Source: CAZBQJ01 sp964494085 (GTDB lineage Bacteria > Patescibacteriota > Gracilibacteria > UBA1369). From it: a DNA stretch of 64,000 nt. The translations under genes were made by a program, and so were the position numbers. The notes below the pieces were generated by a model. The model ran no database searches, was not told the DNA's origin, and saw only the letters and a list, made by a program, of their open reading frames with translations. The stretch lies in contig CAZBQJ010000004.1 of NCBI GenBank assembly GCA_964494085.1, forward strand, positions 124,001 through 188,000, given 5' to 3'. This document shows positions 8,419 to 20,600 of this stretch, in pieces. Every line of letters begins with the position of its first letter. Within the stretch, counting starts at the first letter, position 1.

Positions 8419-8452
8419 AAAAGGGTGGAGTGTGAATACTCCACCCTTTTTT
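8419..8452 (+). terminator. Terminator after prepilin
   Basis: A perfect 13-bp stem, with AAAAGGGTGGAGT (8419-8431) pairing with ACTCCACCCTTTT (8438-8450), a 6-base loop, and a run of T to 8452. Confidence 0.9.
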
Positions 8453-8508
8453 GATGGTCAAACATATATAATAGGCAGGTCAACCCGAAATGGGGGTTTT
8501 TGGCTTAA

Positions 8509-8541
8509 TGTATAGGCGGGAAGGCTTTTTTTGTATAGGCG
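8509..8541 (+). repeat. Direct repeat TGTATAGGCG upstream of the giant gene
   Basis: The 10-mer TGTATAGGCG occurs at 8509-8518 and again at 8532-8541, 23 bp apart. The second copy lies in the spacer of the predicted promoter. Same-face spacing of about two helical turns suggests a binding site for a regulator, but no regulator can be named. Confidence 0.4.
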
Positions 8542-8555
8542 ACCTTTGCTATACT
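8527..8555 (+). promoter_or_regulatory. Promoter of the giant surface-protein gene
   Basis: TGC followed by TATACT (8550-8555) is an extended -10. The -35 position 17 bp upstream is a weak TTTTTT (8527-8532). The leader is about 55 bases and holds a small AGGCTT/AAGCCT hairpin at 8561-8576. There is no Shine-Dalgarno sequence next to the ATG at 8617. Confidence 0.45.
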
Positions 8556-8616
8556 GGAGCAGGCTTTAAAAAGCCTTAAAAACAAATATAAATCGGCAAA
8601 AGTCCGGATTCTCCTC

Positions 8617-11600
8617 ATGGGACAAAATAAAATACCAATTTGGTTAAGATTGCTGTTCAGGCGTCGCAATATCAGCGTCCTGCTGCACTGGAAGAGAATG
8701 CTCAGCTCGGTACTTCTGGGAGTTTTCTGTTTTCAATTGTGGGCGCCGTCGGCACTGGCGTATTTTGCCTTTGTAGATGTGGCTAAAGCGGAGGTATTTG
8801 GCGGTTCAGTTGCCGCTGCCGTGAGTAGTGTCTTTGGGAAGACAGGAGAAGTATTGCAAAAATTTTCAACCAAGTCTGAAGCGATTAATTATCAAGCCTC
8901 CGCTGCCAACAAAACCCAATTTGATCTGGTGGCGATTTTGGTGGACGAGGAAATTGCCAATAACAGCGGCCAATACGAGGGATTGACCAATAGTCATAAT
9001 CCATCTGTCCCAAATACTCCCGATCAGACTTATCGCAAACTGACCGATCAGACTCTGATGGGGAGAATAGAAAGATATGCCAAAGATATTCAGGGGATCA
9101 ATAAAGTGATCGATCCTCAGCCTTTCCTGAAAACCGTAATAATCAAGGTTAAACGTGATGAACCAACTGAAAACATCGCCAGTTCACTGGAAAAATTGTA
9201 TCGGGAAGGCGATGGGGCTACCAACGAAACCAACCATCTCAAAGGAATTGTAATTGTCGGAGAAGTGCCTTTACCGGTGGTCAACAAGAATGATAACCGC
9301 TTTGTCAGCTTATTCCCTTATACCGATTTTGAAGATCCTTATTACATATATGATGCTCAGAGCAAGGACTTTCGGATCAATCCGGCCAATCGAAAGCAAG
9401 GGGCGGAAGTTTGGCATGGCGTGATAGTACCGCCGGCTGATGGAGAAGATGGCAATAAATTGTTGGCTGAGTATTTCGATAAAAATCACTTATACAAAAT
9501 CGGGGAGCCGGAATATAAGGATTTTGACAAGAAACTGTTCTACAGCGATATGAACAAAGAGTATCAACTGCTGGGAGCAGAAGGTCTTCCGGCTTATTAT
9601 CAATACCTGAAATATTGGGAAGATATCAGTTATTTCCGTTTCAATAAAACTTGGGCGAAAAAATTATATAACGAATCCAGTGGGGCGGGACAAGACCAGG
9701 GTGATAAAATGGATAATGATGGTGATGGAAAGATTGATGAAGATCCGGCAAATGGTTATGACGATGATGGAGATGGAGAAGATGGTAGCCCACTATTTGG
9801 CCTGAATAACGGTGTGGATGATGACGGAGATGGGGTAATTGATAATGATGAAGAGGGAGTTTGGGGATTTTGTCACCCTGTTCCAGCGACTGGGAAAACT
9901 CATTTGGAAAACTGTAAAACACCGGGAAAGCCCTATAAAACAGGAGATTTTTATAATACTGTTCCGGGGAGTATCTATAAAATCAAGGATGGAATAAACA
10001 ATAATCCTGAAACCAATCAGTTAATTGATGAAGGAATTGGCGAAGACCCGGGAGACGCCACAATCGGCATAGATAATGACCGTGACGGGCGTATCGATGA
10101 GGATACTTCGGCAGATAATGATGCTGATGGAGATAAAAGAGCTGATGAAGACGGTCCGGGAGACAGCAATGGGGATGGCTGTCCGGGTGATTGTGGAGTC
10201 GATGAGAACAATGATTCGATCGACGGGGATGGTGATGGTTGGCCGGATGGCTATGAGAAGGAGTATGGCTCACTGATATTAACTCCGCTGGAAGTTGGGG
10301 ATTTGATTGATGCTGTGGCTAACGGTAATTCCAAAAAAGTCTTTGCTTCGAAAAAAATATCGACTGATCCCAAGGACCCGTTTTCGTTCCCGATTATCGT
10401 CATGTTGATTCCGCCACTTCCGCCGATAATTTTCCCCAGATTTTTGCCCTGGCCGGATCCCGAAGAATGGGTAGATAACAGCGTGGCCGCCGATGACGAT
10501 GAGGATGGCCTGGTAGATGAAGATGGCACTGCTGACAACGATAATGATCAAGATGGGAGTTTTGACGAAGATCCCGGTGATGCCTTGGGAACAAATGCCA
10601 AAGGCGATGGTTCCGGTATTTTTGATAATTTACCGGATATCCGATCGAAGGATATTATCCTGGCCTTCTTTAAAAATTATAATGAGCTATTTGATAGATT
10701 TTATGCTGATTTAAATACCTGGACAGGGTATACGGGTCGATGGGATCCCAGCTATAAAGCGGCAGACGGAAGCAGTAAAACCGATTTGGTCAGTTTCCCT
10801 TATCTGATTGCCGCTAAAGATGGTTTCACCATGGTATACCTGAAAGCCGTTAATGATGCGATTGAAAGGAAAGTCGATGATTATGTCCAGAAACTGCAAT
10901 ATGATATCCGAATGGTGCGGGGGGCGACTTTGAGTGGGTATGTAGTACTACCGGATGATAATGGAGTATTTCCTGTAGATTCTCATATTACTTTCAACAG
11001 CATTAATTTCATCAATTTTGGTTATCGGAATGATGGCTTTTTTGCCGGTATTGGTCCTCTGTTAGTGGCTTTGGCTCCCCTACTTCCGGCCTTTGTCGAA
11101 CAAAAGAAGAAAGAATTTTTGGATGCGATCAAGGGACCTGTTGGCATTTCAACGCCAATTTATATCAATGGGAAACCGATTGAATCAATCAACAATATTC
11201 AACAATGTAGTTTGTATAGAGGCTCAGAAGGAGTAGAAAATAGCCAAATGGTGATCGGAAATTCCGTCTACGATCCGACTTCCAACCAAAATACTGAATT
11301 GCCGCCACAGATGCCCAAAGAATGGAATCTCTTTCCGAAAGAAATGCTGACTGGAGAGGATGGCAACGATTATGAGGGGTTGTATTGGTGGTGGAATAAT
11401 GATGATGCCTCGCCAATGGTAAAATGGCTAAAAAAACAAAGGGTACTGAATGCGTCATTTGCAGGATGTTTCTCGGAAAACACCATTCATCCGGAACGCT
11501 GCTATGCCGGTTTGGCCACTCGTTACATCTTTAGCCTAGGAGGAACCAAACAAGTGACTGGAATACCGGAAAGTGCCGTTAGCCACCAAGCCTGTTTTGA

Positions 11601-14600
11601 TTTGAAAGAAAAGAATGGTTATGACGCCTTTTCTTTGGATGCGGCGATTTATTTGAGTGCCATTGGCAGTAATCAGACAGAAGAAGCTAAAAAGAAGTTT
11701 GAAAGCATTAGACCGGATCAGGCATCAGCCTATCGCGCTCCCAGAGATATAAAATTGATGGATTTTTTCGACAATCGTCCGAAATTTTATGAAATTACCC
11801 CTGGTGTCACCAACGTTATTACCACGGTAATGACTCAGGCTGCACAGGTTTCCCCAAAACTAACCGGCTTTAGTATAAATTTTGAAGATGTCCTGAAATC
11901 CTATATGGCCGGGAATAGAGTGGATGACAATGGCAATGGAATAGTCGATGAAGCAGCAGAAGCCAATATTCAATTCTTTCCGATCAACAGTTCAAATCAT
12001 CAGCCTAATTGGCTGCAAGTAGGTGAGCAGCTATTGCAAACTGCCCGTACCAATGAATCCGCCTCTGATCCTAAAGCCAAACCGTTAAAATTTGGGAATA
12101 CCATTATTCCCGGCACCAAAGAAGTTTCGATCAAAGTAACGCCAATATTTGGTCAAACGATCAGTTCCCTGGTCCTTCACAAAGAACCCACTATCGATAC
12201 TCTGGAAGCCCAGACTTATGAATTAAAACGTGATGCACAAGGAAACTTTATTGTCGACTCGACTTTGACGGATAAAGAAAAGCGTACATTAGGCCAATAT
12301 GAAACCGTTACTAAAACAGCACCGGACGGGTCTATTGTTAAAAATGAAACCCGCTATACGCTCAGCATGCCGATAGACAGTCCCCGTTATGCTTCATTCC
12401 GTGACTGGCAGGGGAATTATCAAAAGATCGTTTATCCGAATGCTTTCAAAGCAAAAGATGCCGCTGATTTGAAACAGCAGTTGGCGAATTTGGAAAATCA
12501 GCTCAAGGCAATTCAAGTCAATCCGGTTTATGCGGGGCTGGGACCCTCGACAGTGGATGGTTATTTGACCGGTGTAATTGAACCTTCATTAAAGAATGAT
12601 GTAATTAACACGACTCTTGACGCTATCAGTGTAGTTGCAGAGAAGAAATTGGATGATGCTCTGCAATGGCGAGATATGGATATCGATCAAAAGCATGAAT
12701 ACTCGGTGGATAAGTATTGGGGCAGTGCCTATACGCCTTATACTCCTTTGTCAGAATCTAAAAACGGATATGAAGTACTTTATTTGAATTCGGCCGGTCA
12801 GGCGGATGCCTTGTCGATGAAATTCAATAAAGACATTCCACCGAAGCCACCTGAACCAAAAGTGGAAAAGGTGGATTGTAGCAAAGAAAAATATTGGACT
12901 TATGCGGCTTGTAAAAATACGGCTCCAAGCACTCCACCACCTGGAGGATCTGGTTCCTCTACTCAAGCTGATGAGGATAATTCCGTAATTATCTTTGCCT
13001 GGTTTGGAGAATTGAAAAAGTGGGCCGAAGAAACTGCCGATATAGTCAATGGCAAGGGGTCGGTGACCAGTTGTCCTGTGGATGGATTCACAGATATTCC
13101 CGACGACCCCGGGGCTGATCAGCCATATCAACCGCAAGTGATGATCAAGATGCCAATTGACCTTGACGGTAATGGCGCGCCGGATGATTCGGATAAGACT
13201 GTCAGCCTTTCCATAGCCCTGGAAAATAAAGGTAAAACCGTCCTGAAAGCAGGGACAGGTGATCTGGTCAATGTGATTGTTCAAGCATTGGATAAGGATG
13301 GAAAACTAAATAATGTCGAGAATAACAATCAAGTAAAACTTAATATTAAAAATGTCAGTGGGACCGGAGAGATAGCGACGGTAGTCGGGCAAGATACCCT
13401 GACTTTTGCTTCAGGTAAGGCTACTTTTCCGGTCACAGGAGGTGATGTGGGTGGGACCGTCGCTCTGCAGGCACAATTGGTAAAAAAAACTACGATAAAG
13501 AGTGGGTCTATAGCCTTGACCGTCAGTCTGGAGGCAATCAAATTAATCGCCTATCGTCGTTATAATTCCTATCAGTTTACCCAAGGTGCAGCAGCCGGGT
13601 ATTTGATTTTTGATGGAAACGGTAAAGCTATTGCCGAGGTAGATCCGCAAAGTGGCTATATCAATATTCTAAATGATAAATATGAACTGGGAGTGCTACC
13701 GGCAAACGGATTCAAACCACTTAGACAAACAGTGGTCAGCAAAGAGGATGGGACAGTCATGGCTATTCTGTACTTTGTGGTGGGAGGAGATCAGGTCATT
13801 ACTATCGATGCGCCCGGGATTGATTATGCAAAATCATATCAGGAGCTGAGTGGAGTCCATATCAAAGATTTATCAGCTTCAGACACGATCAGTCTGCAAA
13901 CAATCAGTGATGATCCGGCAATGAAGGGAAATGTTTTACTGGTGGATAGTAAAGTTTCTGAAAATAAAGGTCGAGTGGGCCTGCTAGACAAGAAAGGCAA
14001 TTTGTTTACATCGTTAAAGATGCAGGTAAAGGCCGGACCAAATAATGGGCCGGTAGTCTTTGTAGTTGATGGTGATAATGGTGGTCCGGCCTTTGAACTG
14101 TATCTAGGCGCTAAATTTGAAATGGTCAAAGTGTTGCCTTATGAGCAAATTAAGGGCTTTTTTGCCAGCCTGCCGGGGGCATTATTGTTAAAACAAATTG
14201 CTGAAACCCATTCCGGCTGGGTAAGTCTGGCCAATCTGACTAAATTGAAAACTGTACACGCGGCCCCGGCCCCCGAAGCGGCTGCCACCACCTCACCAGC
14301 TGAAGCCGGCACTACATCAATTGGTATTCCGGATACTGACCAGGACGGCCTAAATGATTTGGAAGAAATTATCATCGGAACAAAAGTCGATAATCCTGAT
14401 ACAAACGGTGACGGCATCACTGATCTGGACTCCTTAAATCAAGGAATTGACCCAAGGGTCGCTGGAAGCAAGCCACTATTTAGTGACATTAAACCCGGTG
14501 ATGCCGGATTTATCGAAATAGTGAAATTATTCCGCAGAGGTATTTTTGTGGCAGATCAAAATGGCCAAGTAAGGCCGAAAGATAATATTACCAGAGAAGA

Positions 14601-17600
14601 GTTTATAAAATTGGATTTAGGTGGTATTTGCATAATTTGCGATCGATTTGCTGAGAGCGTCAAGACTTCTGTCTGGAAAGTTTATGCCCAAAACCCTTTC
14701 CCCGACCTGGATATCGGGAATGATTATAAATACTGTGTAGCTGAAGGCAAAAATAGAGGTATTATTTCCGGATATAAAGCTTTCCAAAACATCGGTTATT
14801 ATGTTCCGAAAGCCAATATATCCAGGGCTGAAGCTACTAAAGTGATTTTAGAGACGGCCCGCCAGCAAGTGGAAAGCTTCCCTGATTTTGTGGTGGACGA
14901 AAATCTGACCGGTAAGCCCTGGTATTATAATTATGTCCTGACCGCCCAAAAAGAAGGGATTTATCCAAAAGGTAAATTCCTGGCATTGGACAGCCTCTCA
15001 CCAGATCAGTTCCAGACCTACTTTGGTAATGAAATTGTTCAGGCTAATTCCGGTTTGCCCGGAGGAATAAGTAACAGCCAATTTTTACTTTGGATGGAAC
15101 AGCTTATCACCAGAGGAGAATTTGCCATTATGGTTTCCCGCTTTGTGGACAAATATAATTGCCAAAACAATGACAGTGATGGTGATGGTATTCCGGATAA
15201 TTTCGAGAAATACATCTATGGTACGAACCCCAATGATGCTGACACCGATCATGGAGGAGTGAATGATGGAGTGGAAATCCTCCGTGGCAGTGATCCGCTC
15301 GACCCCAGTGATGACTTCCCCAAAGCGCCGGGACCGGACCTCAATGCCGACCCTGATGATGATGGATTGATTACCGGCAAGGAAATGGCGATAGGAACCG
15401 ATCCTTTCAACCCGGATACGGATGGTGGCGGAGTCAAAGATGGTCTGGAAGTCCTGATCGGTATTGACCCTCTAGACCAGGGGGATGATAAAGATTATGG
15501 AAAAGGCAGTGGATTGGAAGAAAAAGACTCCAGTGGAGCGGCAGTAGACGGAGCATATGTGTCGGGAATAGAAATCGGGCCGAAAACGATTTACAATTTA
15601 CCGGATGATAATGTGATTGACCAATCACAAATAAACACAGAAGAAACTGATCGAGTTCCGGCAGATGGAGAAAGTATCCTCTATATCAAGGCATCTCTAT
15701 ATGACGCCGAGGGAAATTTACGCAGTACTGATAATAGCAGTGTCGTTCGATTTGGCTTCAAGAACCCCGATGATGATGATTTTGCCACTTTGAACCCCTT
15801 GAATGTCAAAGTAAAAGGAGGACAAGCTGAAACAACGCTGACAGCCAAGACCAAGACTGGTTTACCGGTGATAATTGCCTCAGTGGATGGCGAACTGATC
15901 CCGACTGATGAACAATTAATTGAAGTTTATGCTCTGGAGCCTGCTACCGCCACGCTTGAAGCAGTTTCACCGATTATTCCCAGTGGGGGAAAATCAGCCA
16001 CTGCCTTGAAAGCGATTTTCCGAGATAAAAATGGAAATTTAGCCAATAGTGGAAATTATAAAGCAACCTTTACCGTGGAAGCTCTTGGAGATGGTCAAGC
16101 TCAAGCGGTTTTGGATAATTCCCAAGATGAACTTAAAGACAAGGATGGACTGCAAATGAGCTCTGTAACCGGTGAATACAACCTGTCATTGAAATCTGGT
16201 CTGGATCCGGAGAAGGTAAAAGTAAAGGTGATTTACCAGGGAGACACTGCAGAAATTAATGATAATATCAATGATCTGACTGCTCAATTGCTGAATTTGG
16301 GAGCGCAGATTTTCAAACCGGCTGAAGTTAGTGGTGAGGCTGATGTAGAAACACGAAATGATTTACTCATTTATCTCAAAGCCAATAAACCCGAATTGAA
16401 AAGTGATGGCCAGGATCTGGTTTCGGTACAAGCAAAAGTTACCGATGGCCAAGGTAAAACCTTGGATGGATTCAAAGGTAAAATTAATTTAAAATTGCTG
16501 AATGCCAAAATGGGTTCCTTGATCGGACCTGATGGAACTGAGCAGAGTTCCATCACTATGCCTTTGGCTGCGGGGGAAGTTGCTTTCAAGGTTAAAAGCT
16601 CCTTAAAGGCGGGTGAAGTCAAAGTGCTGGCAAGCGTGGAAGGTCTTCCCATGGCGACTTTGAATTTGCTTAGCTACGCTTATGCTCCCACCCAAATTGT
16701 ACTGGAAAGTAAGGATTTGGAGATAGACGCCGACCCCGGTCAGGTTTATACAGCAACGGCAAAACTATATGACAATGCCGGGAATTTTGTGAATCGCGAT
16801 AATGCCACCCAACTCAGTTTCTCGATTGATCCGGAGACAGCAAAGTTTGGCAGTTTGATTTCTGCTCCAGTGATTAATGTCACCAATGGAGAGGCCAGCG
16901 TCAGCTATAAAACCGGTACTTTGACAGGACCGATTCGATTACGGGTAAAATCCAAAGATTTGCTTGATGGAACTCTGGAGGTAAATGCGGTACATCGCTT
17001 TAATGGCAAAGAATTCCGGGATATGAAACCCAAATTTCTTTATGGAAATTTGCTGGGAGCAGCTTATGGAGAGGTGACTAAAAATGATTATTTCGGTGGT
17101 TGGTTTATCTTCAGTGGAAAAGTAGAAAGTGCGGCTTCCCTGATCACTGACCCCAAGCCGAAATTACGCCTGGCTGAAGTATTGACTACCGGAAAGATAA
17201 ATTTGACCGGTGATGGTGATTTGGAGATTAAGCTGATCCCCACCGGTGCGGAGAATGGCTTTGTGAAACAATTGGTCACTGATAACGAGGTCGAAAAGGA
17301 TGTGCTGGAAGTGACTATGATTCCCAAACCTCAAAGCCAGGCAAAAGTTGTGAACTCTTTGGAAGAAGCTGATCGCAGCGCAGAGACGGTGAATGTGGTA
17401 AATCTGGACCCCGGAAATGAGAAATATAGTTTTGATAATGATGGGGAGGCGGTAACAATCCTGCGAGATGGACAATTGATTGCCAATATCGGTAGAGATG
17501 CCAAGATCAAATTACTAAGTCCGCTAGCGGATATAGCAGCGGATGATGAGGACGTCAGTAGTGAAATTGCCTGGACCATTTCGGACAGTGGGAATCAGAT

Positions 17601-20600
17601 TGCCACTATTGTGATTTCCGCTGGAGATTTGGGTGATGTTCAATTATTGGATGAAAAAACTCCTGTTCCATCTACTCCCGGCATCTACCTGAGGAGATTA
17701 TCGACCTTGCCGGCACGCAGTTTCGTACAATCATTCTCGGGTAATTCAACAGCTGCCTCCAGAGGATATTACTACACTGATGACAGCAAGGAATTGGATA
17801 AGAGTAAAGCGCCGGGGCTGGCCTATCTTTCCCTGGAATCTGCCGATACTGAAAATGGTGTTGGCCTGCGAGGTGAGAATAAAAATATCCTGCTATTTTC
17901 CGGAGGAAATTCCGTGGGTGAGGCAAATCTCCCTTATGCTTCAGATGCAGGGGTTGTATTGGGTGATCCTACGGTACGATTGGACAATAAAACCGACCCA
18001 ACGAGTGGTGAGAAGTTTTATTCCGGTACCGGTTTCACCAAGGACTTGGGTAAATTGATTTATGCAGGTGACAAACCGATTAAAGATATTTCCACTATTG
18101 ATTATGATAATGATGGGGACAAGGATCTGCTGATTTCCTATGAAAATGGCGAAATCAGGCTGATAGAAAATATAAATAAGGGGAAAGAGTACCGGGATAG
18201 AGGAATGTTTTTGAATTTCCCTACCGGAATATTGAGTGCGACAGTAATGGATATCAATGATGACGGTTGGGAAGATCTGATAGTGGCAACGGCGGATAGT
18301 TGTAAAGTTGGAGAAGTTTGTGTTGATGCTTACTTAAACGACCATAGTAATTTCACGCGTAAAAACCTCGGACTACTCGGATATACCGCCAAAAACAAGG
18401 TTTATATGATCAAGTCGGCTGATATGAACCAGGATTCTTATCCTGACCTGGTCGTTTCAGATGACACCGGTACAATTAAGGTTTTTTATACTAAGTTCGG
18501 TCAGATCGAAAAACAGGGACAAATAGTTGGTAATTTGGGTGTAAAGATCAATCAAACCAATAATTTAAAGGAAGAGGTTTTCGCTTTCTATGATGGAATG
18601 GCCGGTAAACCAATCGGATCAGCTAACAAAGATTATGAAGAAATTGTTTTGAGAGGGAAAAATTCCTCTGAAGATAAAAAGTTAACTTTCAAATCACTGG
18701 CGGCGGATGCCAATCTGGGAGTGAGTAGCGTCAAGAATGCCAAGGATATGACGGAGCCATTTAATGTACTGGCTGAGGGAGATCAGCTGGAATATACGAT
18801 TAAATTGGTCAATTCCGGCAACAATGCCTTGAAAAATCTGATCATTGGAGATATTGCTCCGGAAACTGTGGATTTGGATAGGTCTTCGATTAAATGCATT
18901 GATTGTAAAGATCCGATTTCTTTGATTGAGACAGGCCAGAGCCTGCGGCCATATCTAATCGTGGGAATAGATTTACCGGGCAAAACCAGTAGAACCATCA
19001 CTTACAATGTTAGGGTAAGTAAATTACCAAAGGTAAAGATTGTTATTGGCCAGAACCTGTCTCCCGATTATCCGGTAAAAGATGGTTATCCGGATATAGC
19101 GGCCACTCCTGACGATAATCCGACCGGCAAGGTGGTTTATTTTTACTCGGTCAACAAAGATAATGTTACCAACCGGATTAATTATGCCCAGTTTGTTACG
19201 CCTGATCCAAATATCGGCTTGACCAAGGGATATACCCAGCCAAAAGACAATGTCGGAAACCCGGTGGGACTGGATTTAGATTTATTTGAACAAAAAGGGT
19301 CGGATGGAATACCGGTTGCGGTTAAACATTATATGGATTACGGCAGTTTCCCGGGCCTTAGTTTAAGTGATGTTGTGGGTGGAGCCACTACTTCTACTGA
19401 CAGTAGTGGCGACACGATTTCCGAGTTACCGGGGATTGGAGCTGCGTATGATGGTTTGAGTGCCGGTTTGGATGATGTTGCCGGAGCTTTGGATTCAGCG
19501 ATCGGGGCTTTGACCTGTTCCGGTGGATGTATTCCCATGCCGATCAATTATGCCTTCTTGGCACCGGGCCCGATCAATGTAATGGGTATTCCAAGTGGTG
19601 TTGATCCCGGTGTTCCGATATTTGCCTGGGGCGTACCAGCCATTATTCCCATCTGGCCTCCATTTCCATACCAGACTTCGCTTGGAGGACGAATTTATGT
19701 AGCGCCGACACTGACGGCCAAAGTAGCCATGTCGGTGTGCCTCGGCCCATATTGGATTGGTTTCGGACCTGTGCCGGGAAACTGCTTCACCTTTGTTATC
19801 CCGATTGATCCATTGGCGGGATTGTGTGACGCGATTGCCGGAGCAATTGAAGGGACCCTCAGTAATGCTCAAACTGCGATTACCGATGGGGCCAATTCGA
19901 TTGGCCTGTCGACAGATGGAAGTCTGGCTTCAACTCCAACACAAGACGGGAAGAATTATACCGGCGGGTTTGAGTCGGCGGACAGTTTGGGGAGTTATGG
20001 ATTTAAAGTGAATGCCCATACCAATATCCGTATCCCCAGTTTTCCTTCTGTACTGACAACCTGGCTTGATAATCAAACAACAGAAATAATCGACAAATTA
20101 ACCGATTTACCGGACCTCTATATTTTGTTGCCGGATATTATCTCTCCCTTCAAGCCTACCCCAAAAGTAAAGAGCCAAACGGTTTCACCAAAAGGCTTGC
20201 GTTGGGTACTGACAGAGATCAATAGGATTCCGATTATTTCGATCGAACCCAAGGAGGTTTTGATCATGGTCCCATCGCTAACTCCCGGAGAAATAGACCG
20301 CTTTATCAATGATGCCAAACAATGGGTAGAGGATGAGAAAGCTGAAGGGCAAAGAATCTTGGGGATTTGGCGTTGCGGCCCATTCAAGGAAACTGTTCCG
20401 GACCCCAATGGGGGGACCGATGCTGATGGCAAGCCCAAGACTGTTGTAGGCTATGTGGACAGTGATGGCACAGTGGTTTACGGAACCAGGCCTTACAACA
20501 CTATTTGCGACATGTTTACCGCGGATATGTCCAAGCTGATTGAATCGGTGGAAAAAAATATTGATGTCTTGAACAGCTACAAGGAATTCCCCAGACAAGT

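Noticed and set aside
9641..10594. Several minus-strand frames rich in His, Ser and Pro opposite the acidic repeats of the giant gene
   Set aside because: They are complements of GAT/GAC-rich repeats (Asp codons), which read as Ile/Ser/His on the other strand. No start signals are present.
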